A stretch of 64,000 bases of DNA from Candidatus Latescibacterota bacterium (GCA_022821275.1 JAJEDY010000094.1:43543-107542); one strand, 5' to 3'; counted from the first letter of the stretch, positions 20,303 through 29,126 are shown. The notes: generated from the letters alone by a model not told the origin. Made by a program: numbers and translations.

Positions 20303-20360
20303 TTGAATATGCGGATAAAGAACGCTATACTAAACACAGTCTCGAATTGGAATTTAGCAA
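20303..20360 (+). promoter_or_regulatory. Promoter-like block, copy 2, upstream of the TIR gene cluster
   Basis: TTGAAT (20303-20308), 17-base spacer, TATACT (20326-20331), then GAATTGGA and the start codon of the first TIR-like gene. It resembles the block before the RAYT gene over roughly 55-60 bases. Confidence 0.45.
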
Positions 20361-20864
20361 ATGGAAAAATTTATGGCACGAAAAGTTTTTTTTAGCTTCC
20401 ATTACAAGCACGATAACTGGCGTGTCGCCCAAGTTCGGAATATAGGCGTTATTGAGGGCAACAAGACGGTCTCAGATAATAAGTGGGAGACCATTGCTGG
20501 CCGTGGCGACGCAGCAATCAAAAGATGGATTAACAAGCAGATGCGCGACAAGTCCTGTGTTATTGTTCTCATTGGCAAGAAGACAGCTAAGCGGAAGTGG
20601 ATCAGGTATGAAATAAAAAAAGCCTGGAAGGATGGAAAAGGAGTGGTTGGGATATACATTCACAATCTCAAGGACAAGGATGGTAAAAAAACATCAAAGG
20701 GTAAGAATCCATTCAAAAAAGTCAGGGTAAAGGGATGTAAGCTATCGCACTTAGTCGAAGCCTATAATCCGCCGTACAAGAGAAGCAAAAAAGTCTATAA
20801 TTATATTGAGGACAATATCGAAAATTGGGTGGAAGAGGCAATTGGGATTCGCAAACAATTCTGA
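20361..20864 (+). CDS. TIR-like protein 1 (MTH538/DUF1863 type, Thoeris ThsB-like)
   Basis: A 167-residue protein with the N-terminal pattern KVFFSFHYKHDNWRVAQVRN, then SCVIVLIGKKTAKRKWIRYE and IKKAWKDGKGVVGIYIHNL. This is the TIR-like fold of PF08937, whose ThsB members sense phage and make a cyclic ADP-ribose-type signal. RYEIKKAW holds the conserved Glu of the family. Strongly basic C-terminal half. No ThsA (SIR2/SLOG) effector is present. An alternative start at 20373 (MARKVFF) fits the family better. First gene of a TIR / membrane protein / TIR / TIR / Nmad2 run. Confidence 0.8.
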   Translation: MEKFMARKVFFSFHYKHDNWRVAQVRNIGVIEGNKTVSDNKWETIAGRGDAAIKRWINKQMRDKSCVIVLIGKKTAKRKWIRYEIKKAWKDGKGVVGIYIHNLKDKDGKKTSKGKNPFKKVRVKGCKLSHLVEAYNPPYKRSKKVYNYIEDNIENWVEEAIGIRKQF

Positions 20865-20877
20865 AAGGAGTCGTACT

Positions 20878-21330
20878 ATGGCCGAAAACAAGACGCAGTT
20901 TAACGAGGACTCATCCGCAGTCCAAACCCATCTCTCCATCATGCAAGACATAATCCAGCGGATGGCTGAGAATAGCCGCTCCTGCAAAACGTGGTGCATC
21001 ACGATAGTCTCGGCTGTCTTGGTTCTGGTAGCGCTAGTAGAAGGGCCTGACTACATACTGATCGCTCTGGCCCCAGCGTTCCTATTCCTGTTTCTCGACA
21101 CGTACTACTTGGCACTGGAACGCGGTTTCCGAAAATCTTTTGAAACATTTGTTGAGAAGTTACATGCAGCCGCCGAAGACATATCTTCGGACCTTTATGT
21201 TGTGGAGACCACCGGTTCACGCCTAAGTTATTTTTTTCGAAGCTTGCTATCATTTTCAATTTTGCCCTTCTATTTCATGTTATTCCTCATAATAGGGGGA
21301 CTGTTCTTTTGGCTGGGCGTATGCGCGTGA
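20878..21330 (+). CDS. Small membrane protein of the TIR cluster (candidate pore or effector)
   Basis: A 150-residue protein starting at the ATG 20878, preceded by AAAGGAG. Residues 1-38 are hydrophilic (HLSIMQDIIQRMAENSRSCK). Membrane segments lie at about 39-54, 58-75 and 125-147, with LDTYYLALERGFR after the second. The N-terminal helix plus a two-helix hairpin resembles SLATT-type 2TM effectors seen beside nucleotide-signalling defence genes, but I cannot assign a family. It lies 14 bases after TIR-like 1 and 22 bases before TIR-like 2. Confidence 0.7.
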   Translation: MAENKTQFNEDSSAVQTHLSIMQDIIQRMAENSRSCKTWCITIVSAVLVLVALVEGPDYILIALAPAFLFLFLDTYYLALERGFRKSFETFVEKLHAAAEDISSDLYVVETTGSRLSYFFRSLLSFSILPFYFMLFLIIGGLFFWLGVCA

Positions 21331-21352
21331 GGCCGTCACAAGGAGAATAACA

Positions 21353-21982
21353 ATGGCTCAAACTAAACGGCACAAGGTGTTCGTCAGTTATCATGTTGAT
21401 GACCAAGAGTACAAAGTTCTCTTTGCCCAAATGATGGAAAACGACATTGTGGACAAATCGGTCAAAGACGATGATATAGATGACACAAATCTCAAGGCCG
21501 ATAGGATTCGCCAGATAATACGAGATGACTACATTGCAGACGCAACTGTGACGGTGGTGCTGATAGGTCCTTGCACTTGGCAGCGAAAGCATGTGGACTG
21601 GGAAATTGGTTCCAGTTTGAGGGATACCAAGAAAAATTCGCGGTGTGGTCTGTTGGGCATTCTGCTTCCTAACCATCCAGATTTTGAGAAGGAAACATAT
21701 AACCCTCGCCTAATACCGCCGAGACTGGCGGATAATTGCAATGGAAATGATTCTTTCGCAAGTATCTACGTTTGGCCAGACTCACAAGGGATAAGTGCTA
21801 TTGATCTCTTGTTCCTCAAACACGGCGTTGTTTCTGAGGAAATTCGTCTCTTGGGGTATACAGTAAGGAACAGGATTCATCAGTCATTTGAGAGAAGACA
21901 CAAAATGCCACCGCCCAACAACCGTAGGGAGCAATTTAAGAACAACAGGAGTGGTGATTGTTCAGTCGGTTGGAAAGATTAG
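21353..21982 (+). CDS. TIR-like protein 2 (DUF1863 type)
   Basis: A 209-residue protein: HKVFVSYHVDDQEYKVLF at the N-terminus, TVTVVLIGPCTWQRKHVDWE and IGSSLRDTKKNSRCGLLGI in the middle, the strand/helix pattern of MTH538-type TIR-like domains with the conserved Trp-Glu. A basic, Asn-rich tail of about 40 residues follows. A GGAG-type site (AAGGAGAATAACA) precedes the ATG. It differs clearly from TIR-like 1 and 3, so the three are not recent duplicates. Confidence 0.8.
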   Translation: MAQTKRHKVFVSYHVDDQEYKVLFAQMMENDIVDKSVKDDDIDDTNLKADRIRQIIRDDYIADATVTVVLIGPCTWQRKHVDWEIGSSLRDTKKNSRCGLLGILLPNHPDFEKETYNPRLIPPRLADNCNGNDSFASIYVWPDSQGISAIDLLFLKHGVVSEEIRLLGYTVRNRIHQSFERRHKMPPPNNRREQFKNNRSGDCSVGWKD

Positions 21983-22032
21983 AGCCTCACCAATGAGTTC
22001 GCCGCAAAATTAATCAGGAGAAAAATTAATTC

Positions 22033-22506
22033 GTGCCTGAAGATATCCGAAACGTCTTTATCAGCCACATCCATAAGGATGATGAAGGTCTCAAAGATCT
22101 AAAAGGATTGGTGAAAAAAGAAAATATGATGTGTCGTGACGCATCGATTACGACCGACAAGTTCAATGCAGCGACCAATGAGAACTATATCAAATACCAA
22201 ATCCTTGCCCCACGCATCAATTGGGCCAGCGTGCTTGTTGTTTATATTTCTCCAGACACCAAGAACAGCGAGTGGGTGAATTGGGAAATAGAGTATGCCC
22301 ACAAGCAAGGAAAGAGGATTGTCGGAGTATGGGAGCGTGGGGCGCGGGACTGCGAACTGCCCGAAGCCCTTGAACGTTATGCTGATACAGTCGTCGGATG
22401 GAACGGCGAGAGTATCATAGATGCTATTAAGGGCAAATCCAATACCTGGTATAAACAAGACGGATCAGGGCAGGACTACCGTAATATCGAGCGATATTCC
22501 TGCTAA
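22033..22506 (+). CDS. TIR-like protein 3 (DUF1863 type)
   Basis: A 157-residue protein from a GTG start at 22033, with AGGAG 12 bases upstream. NVFISHIHKDDEGLKDLK, then ILAPRINWASVLVVYIS, SEWVNWEIEYAHKQGKRIVG and YADTVVGWNGESIIDAI. These match the family of TIR-like proteins in which WVNWEIEYA carries the key glutamate. Third TIR-like gene in the row; it could act as a second sensor or as an NAD-consuming subunit. Confidence 0.8.
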   Translation: MPEDIRNVFISHIHKDDEGLKDLKGLVKKENMMCRDASITTDKFNAATNENYIKYQILAPRINWASVLVVYISPDTKNSEWVNWEIEYAHKQGKRIVGVWERGARDCELPEALERYADTVVGWNGESIIDAIKGKSNTWYKQDGSGQDYRNIERYSC

Positions 22507-22521
22507 AGATGAGGTGAACAG

Positions 22522-23244
22522 ATGCCAAAGTTATATTCGTATGTAGTGGCGAGAGATTACGGGTTTGCTCCAAATCCATTTTATGGTTTCTGCACGCTGG
22601 CTACTTGTAAACCTCAAATACGGAAGAAAGCAGCAGTTGGTGACTGGATAATCGGCACTGGCTCAAAATCCGAAAAGAGGGATAGATATCTTGTCTATGC
22701 TATGCGCGTAAGTGAAGTGATGTCGTTTAACGAGTATTGGCAAGACCCTCGTTTTCGAGACAAGCGTCCTGATATGTATGCCAGTATTCGCAAAGCATTT
22801 GGCGACAACATTTACTACCGGGATAATACCTCAAACGAATGGCACCAAATAGATTCACACCACAGTAATAAGAACGGAACGCAGAATCATAAAAACGTGA
22901 GGCATGACACACAGATAGATCGGGTTCTCATCAGTGACGATTTTATTTACTGGGGTGGTAGCGGTCCTCGAATCCCCGGATTCTCTGGGGTCGATATCTG
23001 TAAACGCGGTCCAAGTCATAAGTGCCATTTTCCGAAAGAAATTGTTAAAGATTGTATTGCCTGGTTACGTAGCCTGAATGAGACAGGCTATTGTGATGTC
23101 CCGTTAAAGTGGGAATGCAGGCCTAATTCCGACGATAAAGCGTCGTCTCGCCTGGGTTTTATGGTCGGACAGATCAAAGTTCCCGACGACTTCGACAGCA
23201 TGGGTGGTCAGGAAATAGAGAAAATGTTCGGAGGAGATGCATGA
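22522..23244 (+). CDS. Nmad2-domain protein with a Phd-type antitoxin C-terminal tail
   Basis: A 240-residue protein. Residues 1 to about 205 match nucleotide-modification-associated domain 2: LYSYVVARDYGFAPNPFYGF, VGDWIIGTGSK, LVYAMRVSEVMSFNEYW. Residues 210-240 (RLGFMVGQIKVPDDFD, then GGQEIEKMFGGDA) look exactly like the C-terminal toxin-binding tail of Phd/YefM antitoxins that pair with PIN toxins. The next gene is such a toxin and overlaps by ATGA (23241-23244), the standard antitoxin-toxin junction. The DNA-binding half of the antitoxin is absent. The Nmad2 activity is unknown; the family was predicted from its neighbours in modified-base and conflict systems. Confidence 0.8.
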   Translation: MPKLYSYVVARDYGFAPNPFYGFCTLATCKPQIRKKAAVGDWIIGTGSKSEKRDRYLVYAMRVSEVMSFNEYWQDPRFRDKRPDMYASIRKAFGDNIYYRDNTSNEWHQIDSHHSNKNGTQNHKNVRHDTQIDRVLISDDFIYWGGSGPRIPGFSGVDICKRGPSHKCHFPKEIVKDCIAWLRSLNETGYCDVPLKWECRPNSDDKASSRLGFMVGQIKVPDDFDSMGGQEIEKMFGGDA

Positions 23245-23627
23245 AGTTATTATTGGATACCCATCTGTTGCTGTGGGCGGCTGGTGTCCCAGGACGGTTG
23301 TCATCAAAAACCCAGGATCTGATCAGCAAACCCGCTACGGAGTTGATGTTTAGCACCGCAAGCATTTGGGAGGTTGTCATCAAGAACGCGCTTGGCAGAA
23401 GCGACTTTCGCGTTGAACCGCAGCAATTGCGGGACAGCCTGATACAAAACGGCTACCGCGAACTTGCGATTCTATCTGAACATGCGCTCGCTGTCGGTCT
23501 TCTGCCACCAATTCACAAGGATCCTTTTGACCGCATACTTATTGCACAAGCACAGGTCGAAAATGTCATACTGCTTACAACAGACGACCAGGTCGCCCGC
23601 TATCCTGGCCCCATCCAATCAGTTTGA
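23241..23627 (+). CDS. vapC: PIN-domain toxin, VapC family
   Basis: A 128-residue PIN-domain ribonuclease. LLLDTHLLLWAA gives the first acidic residue, STASIWEVVIK the second, and HKDPFDRILIAQAQ the third with LLTTDDQV the fourth. VapC toxins cut initiator tRNA or rRNA loops. The start overlaps the end of the Nmad2 gene by 4 bases. No complete antitoxin gene precedes it; the only candidate antidote is the tail of the Nmad2 protein. It appears intact, so it must be neutralised somehow or expressed weakly. Confidence 0.93.
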   Translation: MKLLLDTHLLLWAAGVPGRLSSKTQDLISKPATELMFSTASIWEVVIKNALGRSDFRVEPQQLRDSLIQNGYRELAILSEHALAVGLLPPIHKDPFDRILIAQAQVENVILLTTDDQVARYPGPIQSV

Positions 23628-23658
23628 TAAATTTCAACTACCATCGGCATTGAATGTA

Positions 23659-25026
23659 ATGAAGCAAAACCTCTCTCCCGACCTCAAACCCTATCCTTCC
23701 TACAAGCCCTCCGGCGTCGAGTGGCTCGGTGATATGCCAGCGCATTGGGAGGTGCGGCGGATTAAGACATTATTTCGAGAGAAGGATGAGCGTAGTGGCG
23801 ATGGGCATGGAGAGTTGCTGTCACTGACCCGTTCACATGGCCTTATACCACAGACGGAAGCGTCCAATCGTATTGCGAGCATTGAAGACTTATCGAATTA
23901 CAAAGTTTGTCGTCCTGGTACTCTGGTAATGAATCGTATGCAGGCGTGGTCTGGGATGTTCGCCGTACCATCACAGAAAGGTCTAATCAGTCCCGATTAT
24001 AGTGTTTTCGAGTTGGTTAGTGAATCCGAGGTAAAGTACTTCGAACGTCTTTTCAAAACCTCTCTGCTTGTAGGGCAATTCGCCCAGAGATCAAGGGGGA
24101 TTGGTAGCGGATTCAACCGACTATATACAGCCGATTTTGGAAGTATCCCAGCCATTGTTCCTCCCCTATCCGAACAAACCGCCATCGTCCGTTATCTCGA
24201 CTGGGCCGACGAACTCATCCGTCGCTACATCAGAAGCAGGGAGCGGCTCATCGAACTGTTGGAGGAATATCGGCAGGCGGTCATCCACCACGCAGTCACG
24301 CGCGGTCTTGACCCCGATGTGCGCTTCATGCCCTCTGGCATCGAGTGGCTTGGCGATGTGCCAGCGCATTGGGAAGTGAGGCGACTGAAGTTTTCCGTAG
24401 AAAACGTTATTGACCAAACGCAAAAACGCAAGAAGCACGAAATATACCTTGCCATGGAACATGTTGAAAGCTGGACAGGCAAGTATGGTGACGCCGGGGC
24501 AGATGTGGCCTTTGACAGTCAGGTTAAGCGGTTTCGGGCTGAGGATGTGCTTTTTGGCAAGTTGCGACCTTATTTAGCGAAGGTTACACGCCCTGATCGA
24601 GCTGGCGTTTGTGTAGGCGAATTTCTGGTCTTGCGGCCTCGTAATTGTACTATGTCACCAAGTTATCTGGAGCGATTGATGCGCTCAAAACCAATTATAG
24701 ATACAATCAACGCTTCGACCTTCGGAGCTAAGATGCCTCGTGCAGACTGGCAATTTATTGGTAGCATGGCACAACCTCTCCCTCCCCTCTCCGAGCAAAT
24801 TGCCATTTCCGCATATCTCGACAAGACGACAGCCGATATTGACGCCGCAATTGATCGTGCCCGGCGAGAGATTGAGTTGCTGGGTGAATACCGCACTCGC
24901 TTGGTTGCCGATGTGGTTACTGGCCAAGTAGATGTGCGGGAGGCAGAGGTCGGTCTGTCCGACGAAGTGGACGCACTGAAGTCACAGAATGCGATGGGAG
25001 AGCCAGATAAAGGAAATTACTTATGA
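23659..25026 (+). CDS. hsdS: Type I restriction-modification specificity subunit HsdS
   Basis: A 455-residue protein with two target-recognition domains separated by helical spacers. The domains open with near-identical segments (PSGVEWLGDMPAHWEVRR and PSGIEWLGDVPAHWEVRR) and close with PLSEQ-type turns (PPLSEQTAI, PPLSEQIAI). It sets the bipartite DNA target. The open frame continues upstream into vapC, but similarity starts at Met 23659. It overlaps the OLD-family gene by ATGA (25023-25026). Confidence 0.94.
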   Translation: MKQNLSPDLKPYPSYKPSGVEWLGDMPAHWEVRRIKTLFREKDERSGDGHGELLSLTRSHGLIPQTEASNRIASIEDLSNYKVCRPGTLVMNRMQAWSGMFAVPSQKGLISPDYSVFELVSESEVKYFERLFKTSLLVGQFAQRSRGIGSGFNRLYTADFGSIPAIVPPLSEQTAIVRYLDWADELIRRYIRSRERLIELLEEYRQAVIHHAVTRGLDPDVRFMPSGIEWLGDVPAHWEVRRLKFSVENVIDQTQKRKKHEIYLAMEHVESWTGKYGDAGADVAFDSQVKRFRAEDVLFGKLRPYLAKVTRPDRAGVCVGEFLVLRPRNCTMSPSYLERLMRSKPIIDTINASTFGAKMPRADWQFIGSMAQPLPPLSEQIAISAYLDKTTADIDAAIDRARREIELLGEYRTRLVADVVTGQVDVREAEVGLSDEVDALKSQNAMGEPDKGNYL

Positions 25027-27134
25027 AAGCCATTCGATTTCGCGTACAGAATTTTCGCAATATCGATGATAGCGACTGGATATCGTTGGAGAAAGTCACG
25101 GCCTTTGTCGGACGTAATGAGTCGGGCAAGACAGCACTGCTTAAGGCTCTACACAAATTCAATCCTGCCACACCGGAACCCTATGATCCACAGCGCGAGT
25201 TTCCGCGAGATCGCTACACACGCGATTACGTTTCCAACGGATCGAAAGGGGAAGACTGGCCTGTTTGCATGGTTGAGTTTGAGATTCCAGAGGGACTCAG
25301 GAAGGAAATTGAGAAGCTACTGAAGAAAGAGGAGAAATCTCCCAAAAAGGTCACCGCAACCCGCTACTACGATGGAACTCTCAAGTTTGAGTATGCATCC
25401 GCGATAGAGAAGAAACCGCTTACACCGGAATCAGTGCTCTGTGCGCTTGATGCCTTCGCGTCGAGTGCTCGTAGGCTTATAGCACCAGATCCCGGTCAGG
25501 CGGAAGCCACCGCAGCACAGCGTACAGAACTGGTCAATTGGACAACAGGTTGGAAGGACAAATTGAAGGATAAAAATGATCTTCGAGATGAAGAAGGAGT
25601 GGAGCGGCTGAGTATTCTGCGTGCGGAAGTGGAGAACTATAGCGATCCGCAAACTGCTGATATGGTGGAAACTTTACAGAAAGTGATTGAACCGGTTCTC
25701 GACGTGGCAAAAGAACCTTCAGTCATAGATCAAATTGACGAAATGATCAAACAAAATCTCCCCGTTCTGATCTACTTTGAGAATTATGGCATTCTGGACA
25801 GTGCCATCTGGCTGCCGCGTTTTATCGAAGATCTGGAACAGGATCCGAACGAGTCTCGCGTACGCACTATTAACGCGATGTTCCAGCATGTCGGGCTTGA
25901 TCCGAAAGAAATCACGGAGCTTGGTGATGTGCATACCCTTGAAGCCCAGCGACGAGGCTACCATGTAGAGCCTGAACAGATCACCGCTGATCTACAGCGC
26001 ATAGATGGGCGTGCGATTAAATTGAATTCCGCTTCAATGGACATCAGCAAGAAATTCTCGGAATGGTGGTCGCAGCGTCGCCACAAAATTCGCTATCAAG
26101 CTGACGGGAACTATTTCCGAATCTGGATTGCCGATGATCGCCGCGAAGATGTGCAAATCGAGCTTGAAGCCCGCAGCAAGGGATTCCAGTGGTTCTTTTC
26201 GTTTTATCTTGTCTTTCTCGTAGAATCCGAAAATGGGCACAAGGACGCTATTCTTCTCCTTGACGAGCCGGGCTTACACCTTCATCCTACCGCACAGCAG
26301 AAATTGATCGCGTTCTTTGAAAAACTTTCGGAAACCAACCAGCTTGCCTACACGACTCATTCTCCCTTCCTGATAGACGGTGAACACTTGCATCGGGTCA
26401 GACCGGTCACGGAGGACGACACTGGCCATTCGCGTATCACGGCTGAGACATGGCCGAAGGACCGAGAGACGATTTTCCCGCTTCAAGCCGCTGCTGGATA
26501 CGCGATGATGCGCGGGCTTTTCCAACATCACAAGAATGTATTGGTAGAGGGGATGAGCGACTTCTACTACCTGCATGCGCTATCGCAGCAATGCGCGAAA
26601 TCGGGGCGGATAGCATTACCGGATGATATCTACATCACGCCCTGCGGTGGGACGAAACATGTCGGACACTTTGCGTCGATGTTTCTCGGCCATAAGGTTC
26701 GGCCTTTGGTTCTTTTAGATGGTGACGACGCGGGACGCGCTCGCCAGAATGCGCTGATGAAAGAACTTTATGTTGATCACAACTCTGGGGTTCTGATGCT
26801 GGATGACGTGCTGAACCGATCTGGTGAAGAGGTCGAGATAGAGGATATTTTGGGCGAGTGTCTTGTGCTTAAAGGACTCGAGGCTGTTTTGGACAAGGGG
26901 CTGAAACTAAATCAGTCGGATCGTTCAGCAGGAAGCCTGCCGAGTCAGATTAAGGCTGCGGCCAAACATCAGAAACTTAACTTACCGGAGGGATGGAAGG
27001 CGTTGGTCGCCTCACATTTGGTGTCGTCGTGGGCAGAAAAAGGAACCACACTTTCGGACGAAGTCCTCGATACTGCTACTTTGTTGTTTTCCGCACTGAA
27101 CGAATGGTTTGAAAATGCGGATGCTATGAGTTGA
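25023..27134 (+). CDS. OLD-family ATPase with Toprim nuclease domain
   Basis: A 703-residue protein. Walker A is GRNESGKT at residues 30-37. ILLLDEPGLHLHP is the ABC-type Walker B with the H-loop in YTTHSPFLID. The C-terminal third has a Toprim domain (NVLVEGMSDFYYLHAL and VLLDGDDAGR). This is the layout of OLD nucleases and of the GajA protein of Gabija, but no GajB helicase is present. Long charged coiled regions fill residues 90-190. Translationally coupled to hsdS, so it may be a partner of the type I system or a separate anti-phage nuclease. Confidence 0.9.
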   Translation: MKAIRFRVQNFRNIDDSDWISLEKVTAFVGRNESGKTALLKALHKFNPATPEPYDPQREFPRDRYTRDYVSNGSKGEDWPVCMVEFEIPEGLRKEIEKLLKKEEKSPKKVTATRYYDGTLKFEYASAIEKKPLTPESVLCALDAFASSARRLIAPDPGQAEATAAQRTELVNWTTGWKDKLKDKNDLRDEEGVERLSILRAEVENYSDPQTADMVETLQKVIEPVLDVAKEPSVIDQIDEMIKQNLPVLIYFENYGILDSAIWLPRFIEDLEQDPNESRVRTINAMFQHVGLDPKEITELGDVHTLEAQRRGYHVEPEQITADLQRIDGRAIKLNSASMDISKKFSEWWSQRRHKIRYQADGNYFRIWIADDRREDVQIELEARSKGFQWFFSFYLVFLVESENGHKDAILLLDEPGLHLHPTAQQKLIAFFEKLSETNQLAYTTHSPFLIDGEHLHRVRPVTEDDTGHSRITAETWPKDRETIFPLQAAAGYAMMRGLFQHHKNVLVEGMSDFYYLHALSQQCAKSGRIALPDDIYITPCGGTKHVGHFASMFLGHKVRPLVLLDGDDAGRARQNALMKELYVDHNSGVLMLDDVLNRSGEEVEIEDILGECLVLKGLEAVLDKGLKLNQSDRSAGSLPSQIKAAAKHQKLNLPEGWKALVASHLVSSWAEKGTTLSDEVLDTATLLFSALNEWFENADAMS

Positions 27135-27199
27135 TGAACAAGACGAAGTTAGCGACGTATGATAATTGATAGTACCCTCAAATTTCCAGTTAAATAGCT

Positions 27200-27838
27200 A
27201 TGATAGTGCCTCCTAACCCAAAGATTTATCATATTGTCCATGTGGATCGTTTGCCCTCAATCATTGAGAACGGTCAACTCTGGTGCGATGCAGAGATGAT
27301 TCAGCGCGGTGGAACTGGGACAGCTATAGGAATGGATAAGATCAAAAAACGGCGACTTACGAAGACACTGAACAGCCATCCCAATCTGCATGTAGGAAAT
27401 TGCGTACCGTTTTACTTTTGCCCACGCTCCGTCATGCTTTATATGATCTACAGAGCAAATGACCCAGAGTTGTCATATCGTGGTGGGCAAGGCCCTATTG
27501 TTCATCTGGAGGCGGATTTGCAGCAGACCGTTGCTTGGGCGGAGGGACACGATCTGCGCTGGGCGTTTACGCTTTCGAATGCCAGTACTTACTATTTGGA
27601 AGATCGTTGCGATTTGACACAACTATATGAAATCAATTGGAATGCTGTGCAAGCCAGAGACTGGCGTCAATGCAAGGATGGCAAGCAAGCGGAGTTTCTG
27701 ATTGAGCAGCGGTTCCCATGGGCATTGATCTCGCGTATTGGTGTGTGGTCGCAAAGGGTCTATTATCAGGCCATCGCAGCCTGTGAAACTGCCGCGCACA
27801 GACCATTTGTTGAAATCAAGCGAGAGTGGTATTACTAA
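27200..27838 (+). CDS. darT: DarT DNA ADP-ribosyltransferase toxin
   Basis: A 212-residue protein of the DUF4433 family. YHIVHVDRLPSIIENGQLWC is the NAD-binding start; VPFYFCPRSVMLYMIY and GGQGPIVHLEADL follow; KQAEFLIEQRFPW holds the catalytic Glu165. DarT ADP-ribosylates thymidine in single-stranded DNA and blocks replication, which stops phage growth. darG follows after 18 bases, so the toxin-antitoxin pair is complete. Confidence 0.95.
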   Translation: MIVPPNPKIYHIVHVDRLPSIIENGQLWCDAEMIQRGGTGTAIGMDKIKKRRLTKTLNSHPNLHVGNCVPFYFCPRSVMLYMIYRANDPELSYRGGQGPIVHLEADLQQTVAWAEGHDLRWAFTLSNASTYYLEDRCDLTQLYEINWNAVQARDWRQCKDGKQAEFLIEQRFPWALISRIGVWSQRVYYQAIAACETAAHRPFVEIKREWYY

Positions 27839-27856
27839 CGAGAAAGGAGAACGGAC

Positions 27857-28945
27857 ATGATCGAATATAAGACTGGCGATATCCTTACGGAAGAAGCCGA
27901 AGCCCTGGTCAATACCGTCAACTGCGTCGGGGTCATGGGGCGTGGTATCGCGCTTCAGTTCAAACGCGCTTTTCCCGAAAACTTTAAGGCTTATGCAGAC
28001 CGGTGCAAGCGCAAGGAAATGCAACAGGGTTGCGTGTTCGTCTTTGATACGGGTAAGATGTTTCCGCCTCGCTATATTATCAACTTTCCGACCAAGCGGC
28101 ACTGGCGAGGTAAGAGCCGCTTGGAGGACATCGAATCTGGATTGGTTTCACTTGTCAAAGAAATCCGGTCGCGGAATATCCGCTCAATCGCCATTCCTGC
28201 ACTTGGCTGTGATCTGGGTGGGTTAAATTGGCCTGATGTGCGTGCCCGTATGGAAGAGGCTTTGGAAGAATTGGATAATGTGAAGATTATCCTATTCGAA
28301 CCAGGTGGTGGGCCTGTAGATAGTCGGGCAAATCGTTCGAGCGATGTGCCGCGGATGACGTCCGGACGCGCCGCGCTGGTCGGGCTGATGAACTGCTATC
28401 TTCGTGGCTTGCTGGATCCATTCGTGACGCTGCTGGAAGTGCATAAGCTCATGTATTTTATGCAGGTCGCAGGCGAGCCGTTGAGATTGAAATTCGTTAA
28501 AGCCACGTATGGGCCTTATGCTGAGAACCTCCGGCATGTTTTGAACGCCATTGAGGGACATCTGGTGTCCGGCTATGCAGACGGTGGCGATGCTCCCGAT
28601 AAGGAATTGGAATTGGTTCCAGGCGCGCTCGACGATGCCCATGCGTTTCTTAAGACCGCACCTGAAACGCACGCACGGTTTGAAAGGGTTTCCGCGCTCA
28701 TTGAAGGGTTCGAGTCGTCGTTTGGCTTGGAATTGCTCTCTACGGTGCATTGGATCGCCAGCGAGGAGAAGATATTGGCTTTTGACGACATCGTGAATCA
28801 CACTTACGCCTGGAGCGAGAGAAAGAAGCAGTTTTCGCAGCGTCAGATTAAGATCGCATTTGATATTTTGTCGGAGAAGAGATGGATTGAGCATTCCGGT
28901 GTGCGTGGGACAGCACATTCGGGCAGGACATCTCACAAAAAATAA
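27857..28945 (+). CDS. darG: DarG antitoxin (macrodomain DNA ADP-ribosylglycohydrolase)
   Basis: A 362-residue protein. Residues 1-155 form a macrodomain (TGDILTEEAEALVNTVNC, GVMGRGIALQFK, ALGCDLGGLNW) that removes the thymidine ADP-ribose. The C-terminal part (about 180-350, LLEVHKLMYFMQVAGEPL, KATYGPYAENLRHVL) is the domain that binds DarT directly. An AAGGAG site precedes the ATG. Last gene before a 500-base repeat-rich gap. Confidence 0.95.
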   Translation: MIEYKTGDILTEEAEALVNTVNCVGVMGRGIALQFKRAFPENFKAYADRCKRKEMQQGCVFVFDTGKMFPPRYIINFPTKRHWRGKSRLEDIESGLVSLVKEIRSRNIRSIAIPALGCDLGGLNWPDVRARMEEALEELDNVKIILFEPGGGPVDSRANRSSDVPRMTSGRAALVGLMNCYLRGLLDPFVTLLEVHKLMYFMQVAGEPLRLKFVKATYGPYAENLRHVLNAIEGHLVSGYADGGDAPDKELELVPGALDDAHAFLKTAPETHARFERVSALIEGFESSFGLELLSTVHWIASEEKILAFDDIVNHTYAWSERKKQFSQRQIKIAFDILSEKRWIEHSGVRGTAHSGRTSHKK

Positions 28946-28984
28946 GTAAAGAAAACGAGTCTAAAAAAGGATATTATAGAAAAG

Positions 28985-29100
28985 AAAAATATATAAGTGT
29001 TTGTTTTGAAAAGACTTGTTCCTTACTAAATTTTAGAATATTTTGAGAGTTTAGTAAAGGATTTAGTAAAGAAGCGTCGTTTTTCAAGCTTTCAATTGAC
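28985..29100 (+). repeat. Island repeat A, copy 1
   Basis: AT-rich non-coding block containing AAAGGATTTAGTAAAG and GCGTCGTTTTTCAA. A second copy lies at 31035-31165. About 40 bases at its end are nearly identical between the copies (for example GGATTTAG(T/C)AAAG and TGCGTCGTTTTTCAA-type sequence). Confidence 0.6.
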
Positions 29101-29126
29101 TGTAGGCATGAATCTTTTAACTTTGT

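Noticed and set aside
20361..23244. Complete Thoeris system
   Set aside because: TIR-like genes are present but no ThsA with SIR2 or SLOG domains.
25023..27134. Complete Gabija system
   Set aside because: Only the GajA-like OLD nuclease is present; no UvrD-like GajB gene follows.
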